The notes: generated by a model from the letters alone, not told the origin. Counted from the stretch's first letter, positions 23,391-32,840 are shown. The stretch is 57,564 bases of DNA from an uncultured Bacteroidales bacterium (GCA_900320795.1 ONTQ01000006.1:1-57564); one strand, 5' to 3'. Program-made: numbers and translations.

Positions 23391-24137
23391 TTAGCAGTAC
23401 ATGCCGCCGTTGACGGCAATGACCTGGCCGGTAACATAGGAGGCGAGGTCGGAGGCGAGGAAGAGGGCCACGGAAGCAATCTCATCCACCGAAGCACCAC
23501 GCCCCAGCGGAATCAACTTGATGAATTCATCCTTAACGGCTTGCGGCAGCACCTCGGTCATTTCCGAAATCACGTAACCCGGGGCGATGGCGTTGGCCCG
23601 GATGCCGCGGGGACCCATTTCCTTGGCCACGGACTTGGCCATGGCGATAAGGCCGGCCTTGGAGGCGGAATAATTCACCTGGCCCGGATTCCCCGTCTGG
23701 CCGGCGATGGAAGCCATGTTGATGATGCTTCCGCTCCTTTGTCGCGCCATCACCGGCACCACGGCATGCAGGAAATTGAAGGCCGATTTCATATTCACGT
23801 CGATGACGGCGTCCCACTGCTGTTCGCTCATGCGCATCACGAGGCCGTCCTTGGTGATGCCGGCGTTATTGACGAGGATGTCGATGCGGCCGAAATCGGC
23901 AACAACCTGTGCTACAACCTCTTGTGTGGCATTAAAATCGGCCGCGTTGGAAGCGTAGGCTTTCACGCGCACACCGAAGGCTTCCAACTGGGAGACGGTC
24001 TCTTCCGCCACTTCATTAATGACCAGGTCGGTGAAGGCGACATCGGCCCCTTCACTGGCATATTTGAGCGCGATGGCTTTTCCGATTCCCCGCGCTGCGC
24101 CCGTAATGAGCGCCACTTTTCCATCTAAAATTCCCAT
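23391..24137 (-). CDS. fabG: 3-oxoacyl-ACP reductase FabG
   Basis: NADPH-dependent reduction of 3-oxoacyl-ACP in fatty acid elongation. A 248-residue classical short-chain dehydrogenase: the TGAARGIGKAIAL glycine-rich nucleotide motif, NNAGITKDGLVMRM, the catalytic serine in IINMASIAGQTGN, and YSASKAGLIAMAKS with the Tyr-Lys pair. It ends VTGQVIAVNGGMYC, the usual FabG terminus. The ATG overlaps the nhaA stop by one base (TAATG), so it is translated from the ahcY-nhaA-fabG message. The grouping with an antiporter has no obvious functional logic. Confidence 0.93.
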   Translation of the reverse strand: MGILDGKVALITGAARGIGKAIALKYASEGADVAFTDLVINEVAEETVSQLEAFGVRVKAYASNAADFNATQEVVAQVVADFGRIDILVNNAGITKDGLVMRMSEQQWDAVIDVNMKSAFNFLHAVVPVMARQRSGSIINMASIAGQTGNPGQVNYSASKAGLIAMAKSVAKEMGPRGIRANAIAPGYVISEMTEVLPQAVKDEFIKLIPLGRGASVDEIASVALFLASDLASYVTGQVIAVNGGMYC

Positions 24138-25555
24138 TATTTCTTCTTTTGTATTTTAGCAACGATACTGATAAGCAGGGAGCCCAGGATGCCGGAGCAC
24201 AGGGAGCCCAGCAGGACGGCGATTTTACCCGCATCGCGCAGATGCTGCGTCACCTCCGGGGCAATGTCCGGTCCGGCGAAGGAAAGCGTGTCCACAAAGA
24301 TACTCATCGTAAAGCCGATACCGCCGAGGCAGGCCACAGCGAAAAGCATCGGCCAGGTTGCCTTGGCCGGCATGGCACCCACCTTGAAGCGGATGGCCAG
24401 CCAGGAGGCCAGGGTGATGCCGATGGGCTTCCCCAGCAGCAGGCCCAGGAAGATACCCAGTCCCACGCTGCCCAGCACCGGATCGATGGCCTTGAACACA
24501 TTGAAGTAGGACACATCCGTAATCTCCACGCCGGCATTGGCCAGGGCGAAGATGGGCATAATGGCAAAATTCACGATGGGGTTCAGTTTATGCTCCAGCC
24601 GATAGGACGGCGGAATGGTCTTCTTGGTCAGGCTGGAAAGCCGGCGCAGGTGGTGACGCTCCGGGCCGTTGGGAAACGACTCGTTGGTGTGCACCGACTC
24701 GGCCTCCGTGAGGCCCTCCCAGAGGATACGGGCACGACGGTGGAACTTGGCTTTGTTGTACCGCGCTTCCATGGGGATGAACATAGCCATCACCACACCC
24801 GTCATGGTGGCGTGGATGCCGCTGTAATAGAACAGGAACCATACGATGATGGCCGGCACCACATAAAAGCCGATGCGTTTTTCTCCGAGTTTCTTCATCA
24901 AAGCCACGAAAAGGATGACCACAAGGGCGATGGCCAGCAGCGGCATGTTGATGCTGCCGCCATAGAACAGCGCCACCACCAGGATGGCGATGAGGTCATC
25001 GGCAATGGCGAGGGCCGTGAGAAAAACCTTCAATGAAACGGGCACCTTGTCTCCCAGGATGGAAAGGATTCCCACCGCGAAGGCGATATCCGTCGCCGTA
25101 GGAATCCCCCATCCGGAAGCGGCCTCCGTCCCATGATTGACAATGGTGAAAATAAGCGCAGGGACCGCCACACCGCCGAATGCGGCGATGACCGGAAGAA
25201 TGGCTTTCTTAAAAGAAGACAGTTCACCGCACACGATTTCCCGCTTGATCTCCAGGCCCACGGTGAAGAAGAAAATCACCATCAGGATGTCGTTGATGAA
25301 CTTTTCCATGGTCATCCCGCGGGGGAAGAACCAGTCCACCACACCGTCCGGAGAAGCGATGTGCATGGTGAATTCGGTATGCAGGAAACTGTGATAGGCG
25401 CCTTTCGTGAAAGGCAGGTTGGCCAGGAGCATGGCCACCGCCACACAGAGGAGGAGCACCACGCCGTTGGCCCAGGGCTGCTTCTTGAACTTGTTCTGCG
25501 ATATTTTGAAGGAGTGGACTTCCTTGGTCCACCATTGTACAGGAATCAGTGCCAT
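24137..25555 (-). CDS. nhaA: Na+/H+ antiporter NhaA
   Basis: An electrogenic 2H+/Na+ exchanger in the inner membrane, 472 residues. The family signature is visible: DGVVDWFFPRGMTMEKFIND, FFFTVGLEIKREIV, GVAVPALIF, the Asp pair in GWGIPTATDIAFAVGILSIL with LKVFLTALAIADDLIAIL (the ion-binding site), and YSGIHATMTGVVMAMFIP. About 60 polar residues (KFHRRARILWEGLTEAESVH and onward) form the cytoplasmic loop common in Bacteroidota NhaA. It lies 3 bp after ahcY and overlaps fabG by one base. Confidence 0.95.
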   Translation of the reverse strand: MALIPVQWWTKEVHSFKISQNKFKKQPWANGVVLLLCVAVAMLLANLPFTKGAYHSFLHTEFTMHIASPDGVVDWFFPRGMTMEKFINDILMVIFFFTVGLEIKREIVCGELSSFKKAILPVIAAFGGVAVPALIFTIVNHGTEAASGWGIPTATDIAFAVGILSILGDKVPVSLKVFLTALAIADDLIAILVVALFYGGSINMPLLAIALVVILFVALMKKLGEKRIGFYVVPAIIVWFLFYYSGIHATMTGVVMAMFIPMEARYNKAKFHRRARILWEGLTEAESVHTNESFPNGPERHHLRRLSSLTKKTIPPSYRLEHKLNPIVNFAIMPIFALANAGVEITDVSYFNVFKAIDPVLGSVGLGIFLGLLLGKPIGITLASWLAIRFKVGAMPAKATWPMLFAVACLGGIGFTMSIFVDTLSFAGPDIAPEVTQHLRDAGKIAVLLGSLCSGILGSLLISIVAKIQKKK

Positions 25556-25558
25556 GAT

Positions 25559-26791
25559 TTATCCGAAAATATATTTTTTCTGCTCAGGGGTGAGCGTGTC
25601 AATCTTAACGCCCCAGTGGGACAGTTTGCGGAGGGCGACCTCCCGGTCAATCTCCCGGGGGACATTGTTCAGAAGGGCCGACGGCTTGCTTTGTACCAGA
25701 TACCGGGCGCTGAGGGCCTGGATGGCAAAGGACATGTCCATAATCTCCGCCGGGTGACCGTCTCCGGCGGCGAGGTTCACCAATCGGCCCTCGGCGATGA
25801 TGTTCACCGTTCGGCCGTTCTCCAGCGTATAGGCCTCGATATTGTTACGGGCGGGCCGATGTGAAACCGCCATCGCCTTCAGTTTGGCCACGGCCACCTC
25901 CACGTCGAAATGTCCGGCGTTGCAGCAGATGGCCCCGTCCTTCATCTTCAGGAAGGCCTCCGGGCCGATGACGTCTTCGCAGCCCGTGACCGTGATGAAG
26001 AAATCTCCCAGCGGGGCGGCCTCCAGCATGGGCATCACCTTGAAGCCGTCCATCACGGCCTCCAGCGCCTTCACCGGGTCCACCTCGGTCACAATCACCT
26101 CTGCGCCAAGGCCTTTGGCCCGCATAGCCACACCCTTTCCGCACCAGCCGTAACCGGCCACCACCACGTTCTTGCCGGCCACGATGAGGTTGGTGGTGCG
26201 GTTGATGCCGTCCCACACGCTCTGGCCCGTGCCGTAGCGGTTGTCGAAGAGGTGTTTGCAATCGGCATCGTTTACCAGCATCATGGGGAATTTAAGTTCC
26301 CCGGCGGCCGCCATGGCCTTGAGGCGAAGGATGCCGGTGGTGGTTTCTTCGCACCCGCCGATAACCCCCGGAACCAGTTCGGGAAATTCCCTGTGCAGGG
26401 TGGTCACGAGGTCTCCCCCGTCATCGATGATGATGTTGGGACCCGCCTGAAGCACTTTTCTGATATCGTCAAAGTACTCCTCATCACTGCATCCGTGGAT
26501 GGCGAAGACATTCAGCCCCTGGTGCACCAGCGCGGCGGCCACGTCGTCCTGCGTGCTCAGCGGGTTGGAGCCGGTGATATACATATCGGCCCCGCCGGCG
26601 GCCATTACCTCGCAAAGGTGGGCCGTCTTGGCCTCCAGATGCACGCTCAGGGCCACTTTGAGGCCTTTGAATGGCTGCGTTTTCTCAAAATCCTTCTGGA
26701 TGCCGTCCAGAAGCGGCATGTGGGCGCGTACCCAACTGAGTTTGAGTTCACCGCTCTCCCACAAGTTTATATTACGAATATGACAAGCCAT
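25559..26791 (-). CDS. ahcY: Adenosylhomocysteinase (S-adenosylhomocysteine hydrolase)
   Basis: Splits S-adenosylhomocysteine to adenosine and homocysteine, relieving product inhibition of methyltransferases. The start MACHIRNINLWESGELKLSW at 26791 is chosen because the promoter box TACCTTTG lies 21 nt upstream; the longer frame is untranslated sequence. Motifs are SVHLEAKTAHL, TGSNPLSTQDDVAAALV, the NAD-binding VVAGYGWCGKGVAMRAKGLG, and CNAGHFDVEV. At 410 residues it is the short form that lacks the roughly 40-residue insert and C-terminal Tyr tail of many bacterial and eukaryotic enzymes. It heads the ahcY-nhaA-fabG run. Confidence 0.94.
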   Translation of the reverse strand: MACHIRNINLWESGELKLSWVRAHMPLLDGIQKDFEKTQPFKGLKVALSVHLEAKTAHLCEVMAAGGADMYITGSNPLSTQDDVAAALVHQGLNVFAIHGCSDEEYFDDIRKVLQAGPNIIIDDGGDLVTTLHREFPELVPGVIGGCEETTTGILRLKAMAAAGELKFPMMLVNDADCKHLFDNRYGTGQSVWDGINRTTNLIVAGKNVVVAGYGWCGKGVAMRAKGLGAEVIVTEVDPVKALEAVMDGFKVMPMLEAAPLGDFFITVTGCEDVIGPEAFLKMKDGAICCNAGHFDVEVAVAKLKAMAVSHRPARNNIEAYTLENGRTVNIIAEGRLVNLAAGDGHPAEIMDMSFAIQALSARYLVQSKPSALLNNVPREIDREVALRKLSHWGVKIDTLTPEQKKYIFG

Positions 26792-26812
26792 AACGCATTG
26801 AATTATATCTTG

Positions 26813-26820
26813 CAAAGGTA
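26813..26820 (-). promoter_or_regulatory. -7 box (TACCTTTG) for ahcY
   Basis: Consensus box 21 nt upstream of the ahcY ATG. The remaining 26821-27003 stretch shows no gene, RNA or strong hairpin. Confidence 0.6.
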
Positions 26821-27003
26821 CAAAATTCACGCGGTATTGCCGACAATTATTCGGAAATCTTTCAAGGCGCGCAAGGCCTGTGTCGAACGCCGCTCCGATG
26901 GGCGGGCACCAGTTCTCCGATGACACCCACGATTCACAGGATAATGGCCAGACTGGCGACAAATGTTTCCTAAACGAGACGCTTTTTAATTTTGCAGAAT
27001 TCT

Positions 27004-27051
27004 CGGAAAGGTGTATATTTGCCATTGTGAAAAATCGCGGATAGGTGTATA
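27004..27051 (+). promoter_or_regulatory. Direct repeats and -7 box upstream of AAA_14 ATPase gene
   Basis: CGGAAAGGTGTATA (27004-27017) and CGGATAGGTGTATA (27038-27051) are direct repeats, 13 of 14 identical and 34 bp apart. The box TATATTTG (27014-27021) overlaps the first. This suggests an operator, perhaps for autoregulation. Confidence 0.5.
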
Positions 27052-27084
27052 AAATACCTTCTGAAAACTTTAGGATTCGTGATT

Positions 27085-28434
27085 ATGAGAAGAAAGATAT
27101 ACGACAGGCTTCTCCAGTGGAAGCAAGAGAAAAACGGCACTACAGCCCTTATGATTGAAGGTGCACGCCGTGTAGGCAAGAGTTACATTGCAAAGGAATT
27201 TGCCCGCAATGAATATGACTCATTCATCCTTATCGATTTCAGCCGGGCGCCGCAACGTGTCAAGGACTGGTTTGAGGAGTATCTGGAGGATGTGGGCACA
27301 CTCCTGCAGAACATTCAACTCCACTACAAAAAGCAGCTCACGCCTCGCAAATCGCTGATTATCTTCGACGAAGTCCAGAAATGCCCCAAAGCCCGCGAGG
27401 CCATCAAAGCGCTGGTGGAGGACGGCCGCTTCGACTATCTGGAGACAGGCTCACTGATTTCCATAAAGAAAAACGTAGAGAACATTGTCATTCCTTCCGA
27501 AGAGGATGGCATTGATATGTATCCAATGGACTTTGAAGAATTTCTCTGGGCCATGGGGAATGAGGTCCTGATGCCCTATATCCGGCAGCAATTTGAAAAG
27601 TGCAAGCCGATGGGCGATTTTCACCGGGAAGCGTTGCACTATTTCCGGCAGTATCTCATCGTGGGTGGTATGCCGCAAGCTGTGGCCGAATATGCCGCCT
27701 CCCGTGATTTCACCAAAGTCGATACCGTCAAGCGCCAGATCCTTCGCCTCTACAAGAACGACATCAAGAAATACGCAGGAGGACTTACCGCACGCGTCAG
27801 CGCCATCTACGACGCCATTCCCGGGCAACTCCAGAAGAAAGAGAAGCAGTTCACGCTTTCCGCCCTCAAGGATGAAGCCCGCATGCGCGAATATGACAGT
27901 GCCTTCTTCTGGTTGGACGATGCCAAACTGGTAAACATCAGTTACAATACAACAGCTCCCAACATCGGCCTCCAGATCAACGAAGACCGCACCATTCTCA
28001 AATGCTACTTCTGTGACACCGGCCTGCTCATTTCCCTGGCATTCAGCGCCCGGGGCATCGTCACCCATGAGATTTACCAGAAGCTTATGTTTGACAAGTT
28101 GGAAATCGACGAAGGTATGCTGGTGGAAAACATTGTGGCTCAAATGCTCAAGACAGCAGGCAGCAAACTATTCTTCTACAACAACTACGACAAGGAAGAA
28201 GCGGAGAACCGGATGCAGATAGACTTCCTTATCCAAAAGGAGATTGTCACTTCCCGACACAACATTTCACCCATCGAGGTGAAGAGCAGCACCAACTACA
28301 CGCTCACCTCTATCAAAAAGTGTATCAAGAAGTTCGGCCAGTACCTCTCCACACCCTATGTCCTGCATACCAACGATGTAGAGCAAAAAAATGGATTGAC
28401 CTATCTGCCTTTGTATATGACGCCGCTGCTCTGA
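27085..28434 (+). CDS. AAA_14/DUF4143 ATPase
   Basis: A 449-residue P-loop ATPase of the AAA_14-DUF4143 type, abundant and variable in Bacteroidales. The N-terminal ATPase has Walker A GARRVGKSY and Walker B SLIIFDEVQKCPKA. The sensor region follows (YLETGSLISIKK). The C-terminal DUF4143 region is PD-(D/E)XK-nuclease-like: QIDFLIQKEIVTSRHNISPI with EVKSSTNY. The ATG at 27085 is preferred to the GTG at 27079. The biological role of the family is unsettled (defence, toxin-antitoxin-like or housekeeping roles have been considered). It stands alone. Confidence 0.88.
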   Translation: MRRKIYDRLLQWKQEKNGTTALMIEGARRVGKSYIAKEFARNEYDSFILIDFSRAPQRVKDWFEEYLEDVGTLLQNIQLHYKKQLTPRKSLIIFDEVQKCPKAREAIKALVEDGRFDYLETGSLISIKKNVENIVIPSEEDGIDMYPMDFEEFLWAMGNEVLMPYIRQQFEKCKPMGDFHREALHYFRQYLIVGGMPQAVAEYAASRDFTKVDTVKRQILRLYKNDIKKYAGGLTARVSAIYDAIPGQLQKKEKQFTLSALKDEARMREYDSAFFWLDDAKLVNISYNTTAPNIGLQINEDRTILKCYFCDTGLLISLAFSARGIVTHEIYQKLMFDKLEIDEGMLVENIVAQMLKTAGSKLFFYNNYDKEEAENRMQIDFLIQKEIVTSRHNISPIEVKSSTNYTLTSIKKCIKKFGQYLSTPYVLHTNDVEQKNGLTYLPLYMTPLL

Positions 28435-28463
28435 CCTAAATTATTCATAGAAAAAGTAAAGGG

Positions 28464-28492
28464 TTCTCTGTAACCTATTGGTAATCAGAGAA
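28464..28492 (+). other. Imperfect hairpin upstream of a possible short ORF
   Basis: TTCTCTG (28464-28470) pairs with CAGAGAA (28486-28492), with ACC/GGT inside. There is no T-run, so it is not a clear terminator of the ATPase gene. A weak promoter-like TAATATTTG follows at 28500-28508. The rest of the 28435-28635 gap holds only the short frame listed next. Confidence 0.3.
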
Positions 28493-28544
28493 ATAAGTGT
28501 AATATTTGTAAGAGCAAACAATAAATAAACACAGCCCCTTTACC

Positions 28545-28718
28545 ATGAGCAAAGTTATTGCATCCAGCGCAAAAAAAAGAGTCCGCCAGACCGGGCGCAG
28601 GCCCTTCCTCTATCTCGTTCAAGAAAGGACCACGGTTAGCGGGCCATGGCGGCTTCTACCTCGTCGGGAGAGGCGGGGAGGCGTCTCTTGCCCAGCCGAC
28701 GGGCGCCGTCAGGGGTGA
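28545..28718 (+). pseudogene. Possible truncated ORF running into the pepP 3' end
   Basis: From ATG 28545 the frame reads MSKVIASSAKKRVRQTGRRP, then FLYLVQERTTV, before continuing antisense into pepP. The first 30 residues look protein-like and basic; the remainder looks like antisense noise. It may be the 5' stub of a lost gene. I do not recognise it. Confidence 0.22.
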
Positions 28719-30033
28719 TGAGCACATCGTCCTCAATGCGGATGCCGCCGAAGTCGTAGTAACTTTCCAGTTTGGCGTAGTTCACGAAGTCATAGCCCAG
28801 GCCTTCCTTCTTGAACTTTTCGATGAGGGCGGGAATGAAGTAGATACCGGGTTCGTCCGTAATTACATGACCGGGAAACAGGCGGCGGGCCATGCGCAAG
28901 GAGCCCAGGCCCAGTTGTTTGGCACGGGTCTGGTCGGGATCGTACCCCACCAGATTCTCTCCCAGGTCTTCCATGTCGTGCACATCCAGGCCCATGTTGT
29001 GGCCCAGGCCATGCGGTTGGAACAGGCCGGCGATGCCCTTGGCCACCATTTCATCGAGGTCTCCCTTCACAAGGCCGATTGCCTGAAGCCCTTCCAGCAT
29101 CTTGCGGGCGGTAGCCAGATGGACCTCCCGGTAGGTGATGCCGGGCTTGGCCAGTTGGAACGCCAGTTCGTTGCAGTCGTAAACAATCTGGTAAACTTCC
29201 CGCTGCTTCCGGGTGTATTCTCCGGAAGTGGGATAGGTGCGGGTGAAATCCGAAGCATAATGCTCGTTGCTTTCCACGCCGGCGTCGATGACCATGAGCC
29301 GGCCCGGCTCGATGACGGCGGCATGGCCGTGGTTGTGCAGGGTTTCGCCGTGCTGGGTGAGGATGGTGGGGAAAGATGCGCCCCAGCCTTTTGCAAGGGC
29401 CATTCCCTCCATTTTACCTACGATTTCCTGCTCTACGATGCCGGGGACGATGGCATCCCGCGCCACGGAATGCATTTCATAACCCAGGTCGCAGGCATGG
29501 TCAATGGCCTCGATTTCGATGTCTTCCTTAATAAGACGCATGGAGATGACGGCTTTGGTGAGTTCTTCCGACACCTTCTTCTCGATGCGCTGGCAGCCCA
29601 GCAGTTCCATCAGCCTGAGTGTATTGAAATAGCGGGACGGGGCCAGGAAGTGGATGTCCCTGCCGCTCTTTTTGGCCAGCGAGACAGCCTGGCTCAACGC
29701 CATATAAGGGGCCGTGTGTGCGATGCCCACGGCGTCGGCCTTGGAGCGGACCGAAGGCTGGGGGCCCATCCAGATGATGTCGTCAATTTCCACGTCATCG
29801 GCAAAAAGGGTCTCGGCTCCGGATTCGATGTCCAGAATGGCGGCCATCAGGGGTTCGTCCAGGCCCATGAAATAGAGCCAGGAACTGTCCTGACGCCATT
29901 TGTAGTAATTGTCCTTGTATTGGGCGGGGGCCTCTGCATTCCCCACGAACAGAATGATTCCCTTGGCTCCGGCTTCCTGCATTTTCTTCAGGAGCATGGC
30001 CCTTCGGCGGATATAGACTTCTTTTGCGAACAT
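28636..30033 (-). CDS. pepP: Xaa-Pro aminopeptidase (aminopeptidase P)
   Basis: A 465-residue metallopeptidase of family M24B that removes N-terminal residues preceding proline. The N-terminal creatinase-like domain spans about 1-175. The pita-bread catalytic domain carries the metal ligands: LMVIDAGVESNEHYASDFTR (two Asp), PHGLGHNMGLDVHD (His), DEPGIYF (Glu) and GGIRIEDDVLI (Glu). It is transcribed from its own promoter (TATCTTTG, 30056-30063 minus), divergent from the DUF456 gene. No signal peptide is seen, so it is cytoplasmic. Confidence 0.94.
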   Translation of the reverse strand: MFAKEVYIRRRAMLLKKMQEAGAKGIILFVGNAEAPAQYKDNYYKWRQDSSWLYFMGLDEPLMAAILDIESGAETLFADDVEIDDIIWMGPQPSVRSKADAVGIAHTAPYMALSQAVSLAKKSGRDIHFLAPSRYFNTLRLMELLGCQRIEKKVSEELTKAVISMRLIKEDIEIEAIDHACDLGYEMHSVARDAIVPGIVEQEIVGKMEGMALAKGWGASFPTILTQHGETLHNHGHAAVIEPGRLMVIDAGVESNEHYASDFTRTYPTSGEYTRKQREVYQIVYDCNELAFQLAKPGITYREVHLATARKMLEGLQAIGLVKGDLDEMVAKGIAGLFQPHGLGHNMGLDVHDMEDLGENLVGYDPDQTRAKQLGLGSLRMARRLFPGHVITDEPGIYFIPALIEKFKKEGLGYDFVNYAKLESYYDFGGIRIEDDVLITPDGARRLGKRRLPASPDEVEAAMAR

Positions 30034-30055
30034 ACAGGTATAAGTTTTGTTGTTT

Positions 30056-30076
30056 CAAAGATAACCAATATTTTTG
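30056..30076. promoter_or_regulatory. Divergent promoters for pepP (-) and DUF456 gene (+)
   Basis: TATCTTTG on minus (30056-30063) and TATTTTTG on plus (30069-30076) lie back to back. The plus box ends 4 nt before the ATG at 30081, predicting a leaderless message. Confidence 0.55.
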
Positions 30077-30080
30077 TGAT

Positions 30081-30575
30081 ATGGAAACATTCGTCGCCGT
30101 TCTGGCCATCGTTTTAGGAATCGTAGGCATCATCGGAAGCGTGGCACCCGCCCTGCCGGGGCCGCCGATCAGCTGGGTGGGGCTGCTGGTTCTGTATATC
30201 TGGGGCTCCGGTGCCAACGGGGCCGGCGAACCCCTTTCCACCACGCTCCTGCTGGTATGGCTGGGCATCGTGATTGTGGTGAGCATCCTGGACTATTTTG
30301 TCCCGGCGTATTTCACCAAGGTCACCGGCGGCAGCAAGGCCGGCGGCTGGGGAGCCGTCATCGGCCTGTTCGTGGGACTCATCTATCCGCCCATCGGCAT
30401 GATTCTGGGCTCTATCCTGGGGGCCTTCGGGGCCGAACTGGTCATCGCCGGGAAAGACCCCGCCACTTCGATGAAATCGGCCTTCGGCGCCTTTCTGGGC
30501 TTTATGTTCGGCACGGGCATCAAACTCATCTGCTCTGCGGTGATGCTGTTCTACATCATCGTGTATGCTTTTTAG
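30081..30575 (+). CDS. DUF456 family membrane protein
   Basis: 164 residues with about five hydrophobic segments and many Gly-rich small-residue helices, typical of DUF456: GSVAPALPGPPISWVGLLVL, DYFVPAYFTKVTGGSKAGGW and GIMILGSILGAF-like packing motifs. The start at 30081 follows the promoter box; the longer frame upstream is non-coding. The function of the family is unknown. It sits between pepP (divergent) and glnN. Confidence 0.88.
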   Translation: METFVAVLAIVLGIVGIIGSVAPALPGPPISWVGLLVLYIWGSGANGAGEPLSTTLLLVWLGIVIVVSILDYFVPAYFTKVTGGSKAGGWGAVIGLFVGLIYPPIGMILGSILGAFGAELVIAGKDPATSMKSAFGAFLGFMFGTGIKLICSAVMLFYIIVYAF

Positions 30576-30620
30576 GGGATCCGTCTTCTTAAAAAATTTG
30601 CAAATCCCAGGGAAAAATCC

Positions 30621-30628
30621 CAAATTTG
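30621..30628 (+). promoter_or_regulatory. glnN promoter (TTTG-N20-CAAATTTG)
   Basis: CAAATTTG differs from TAnnTTTG at the first base; a TTTG lies 20 bases upstream. The AAATTTG/CAAAT-like inverted elements around it could bind a regulator of nitrogen genes (speculative). Confidence 0.4.
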
Positions 30629-30652
30629 TATCCCGTATTGATGCTAAATCAT

Positions 30653-32836
30653 ATGGGAAATCTCAGATTCGACGTCGTGCAGGAGGCCTTCAAGAAGAAG
30701 GCCGTAGCTACGGAAACCCCTGCCGGTAAACCCTCCGATTATTTTGGTTCTCTCGTCTTCGGACGCAGCAACATGCGCAAGTATCTGGACGGCCAGACGT
30801 ATGAAAGGCTGGTCCACTGCATTGACGACGGAATACCCTTGGACAGCGCCATCGCAGACAAAGTGGCCGAAGGCATGAAAGTCTGGGCGCTGGAAAACGG
30901 CGCCACCCATGTGACGCACTGGTTCCAGCCGCTCACCGAAGGCACGGCCGAAAAGCACGATTCCTTCCTGACTCCGGACGGGAAAGGCAACGTCATCGAA
31001 CAGTTCGACGGCAAGTCCCTGGTGCAGCAGGAGCCCGACGCTTCCTCTTTCCCGAACGGCGGGATCCGCGCCACCTTCGAAGCCCGCGGTTACACCGCCT
31101 GGGACCCCACTTCCCCCGTATTCATCCAGGACGACACCCTGTGCATTCCCTCTGTCTTCGTTTCGTACACCGGAGAGGCCCTGGATTACAAGACCCCGCT
31201 GAAGAAGGCCCTGAAAGCCGTCAACGACGCCGCTGTTCCCGTGTGCCGGCTCTTTGACGCCAAAGTCAAGCGCGTCTATTCCTATCTGGGATGGGAACAG
31301 GAATACTTCCTGGTCGATGAAGACCTCTTCGCCGCCCGGCCCGACCTCATGCTCACCGGCCGCACCCTGATGGGGCACTCTTCCTCCAAGAACCAGCAAC
31401 TCAGCGACCACTACTTCGGTGCCATCCCGTCCCGCGTCACCGCCTTCATGAAAGACGTGGAGACCGCTGGCTACAAACTGGGCATTCCGCTCAAAACCCG
31501 CCATAACGAGGTAGCCCCCAACCAGTTTGAGATGGCTCCTGTCTATGAAGAAGCCAACCTGGCCAACGACCACAACCAAATGATCATGAACGCCATGACG
31601 CGCATCGCCCGCAAGCATGGATTCGTGGTCCTCTTTCACGAAAAACCCTTCGAGGGCATCAACGGAAGCGGCAAGCACAACAACTGGTCCCTGGGTACCG
31701 ACACCGGCGTAGGCCTTCTCAACCCCGGCAAGGATGCCAAGAGCAACCTCCGCTTCGTCACCTTCTTCGTGAACATCCTGGCCGCCGTTCAAAAGCACAA
31801 CGGCCTGCTCAAAGCCAGCGTAGCCAGCGCCAACAACGCCCACCGTCTGGGCGCCCAGGAAGCCCCGCCCGCCATTGTATCGGCCTTCCTGGGCCAGACT
31901 ATGACCGATGTTCTTCGCAAGCTCCTCGAAGTGCCCTCCGGCACCCCCATTGTCATCACCGGCAAGAAAGGCCGCCGGGTAGCCGTGGAAATCCCGGAGA
32001 TCTTCGTGGACAACACCGACCGCAACCGCACCTCCCCGTTCGCCTTCACCGGCAACCGCTTCGAGTTCCGTGCAGTCGGCTCCAGTGCCAACTGCGCCGG
32101 TGCCCTTACCGTCCTGAGCGCCGCCGTAGCCCAGCAACTCATCGCGTTCAAGGCCGATGTAGACAAAGCCCTCGCCACCGGAAAAACCCTGGAAGTGGCC
32201 GTCATGGACACGTTGAAACCCCTCATCGCCTCTGTACTGGATACCCTCTGCTTCGAGGGCAACGGCTACAGCGACGCCTGGAAGAAAGAGGCCAAAAAGC
32301 GTGGCCTGGACGTAGAGAACAGCGTTCCAAAAATGTTCTGCCAGTTCACCGCCCCCGCTTCCGTGGACATGTTCACCCAGCTGGGAATCTACAACGAAAA
32401 GGAATTACAGGCCCGCAACGACGTAAAGTGGGACACCTACTCCACCAAGGTGCTCATCGAGGCCCGCATGGCTGTGAGAATGGCCATCAACCACGTGATG
32501 CCCGCCGGCATGGAATACCAACGCCGTCTCCTGGAAGACCTCAACCTCATGCGCCAGAACTTCCCCCAGGACTACGAAACCCTCGCCGTCACCCAGATCA
32601 CCCTCATCCGGGAATGCGCCGCCCTGCTCTCCGAGATTAAGGAGCAGGCCGACAAACTGAGCGACGCCCAGAAGGCCGCCGAATCCAAGGAAGATTCCTA
32701 TGCCAAGGCCATCGCGGCAGAAAAAGCCGCCGAGATCCTCCACACCCTGCGCCAGAGCATTGACAAACTGGAAGAAATCACCGACAACGCCCTGTGGCCG
32801 CTGCCCAAGTATCGCGAGATTCTCTTCATCAACTAG
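30653..32836 (+). CDS. glnN: Glutamine synthetase type III
   Basis: ATP-dependent synthesis of glutamine from glutamate and ammonia; the GSIII form common in Bacteroidota. About 727 residues from MGNLRFDVVQEAFKKK (an ATG at 30641 is an alternative). Signatures include HWFQPLTEGTAEKHDSFL, EPDASSFPNGGIRATFEARG, LGWEQEYFLVDE with catalytic Glu residues, KTRHNEVAPNQFEMAPVYEE, FHEKPFEGINGSGKHNNWSL, and NRTSPFAFTGNRFEFRAVGS. It heads a tight operon with pyrG (4-bp gap) and purF, both glutamine users. Confidence 0.96.
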   Translation: MGNLRFDVVQEAFKKKAVATETPAGKPSDYFGSLVFGRSNMRKYLDGQTYERLVHCIDDGIPLDSAIADKVAEGMKVWALENGATHVTHWFQPLTEGTAEKHDSFLTPDGKGNVIEQFDGKSLVQQEPDASSFPNGGIRATFEARGYTAWDPTSPVFIQDDTLCIPSVFVSYTGEALDYKTPLKKALKAVNDAAVPVCRLFDAKVKRVYSYLGWEQEYFLVDEDLFAARPDLMLTGRTLMGHSSSKNQQLSDHYFGAIPSRVTAFMKDVETAGYKLGIPLKTRHNEVAPNQFEMAPVYEEANLANDHNQMIMNAMTRIARKHGFVVLFHEKPFEGINGSGKHNNWSLGTDTGVGLLNPGKDAKSNLRFVTFFVNILAAVQKHNGLLKASVASANNAHRLGAQEAPPAIVSAFLGQTMTDVLRKLLEVPSGTPIVITGKKGRRVAVEIPEIFVDNTDRNRTSPFAFTGNRFEFRAVGSSANCAGALTVLSAAVAQQLIAFKADVDKALATGKTLEVAVMDTLKPLIASVLDTLCFEGNGYSDAWKKEAKKRGLDVENSVPKMFCQFTAPASVDMFTQLGIYNEKELQARNDVKWDTYSTKVLIEARMAVRMAINHVMPAGMEYQRRLLEDLNLMRQNFPQDYETLAVTQITLIRECAALLSEIKEQADKLSDAQKAAESKEDSYAKAIAAEKAAEILHTLRQSIDKLEEITDNALWPLPKYREILFIN

Positions 32837-32840
32837 GAAA

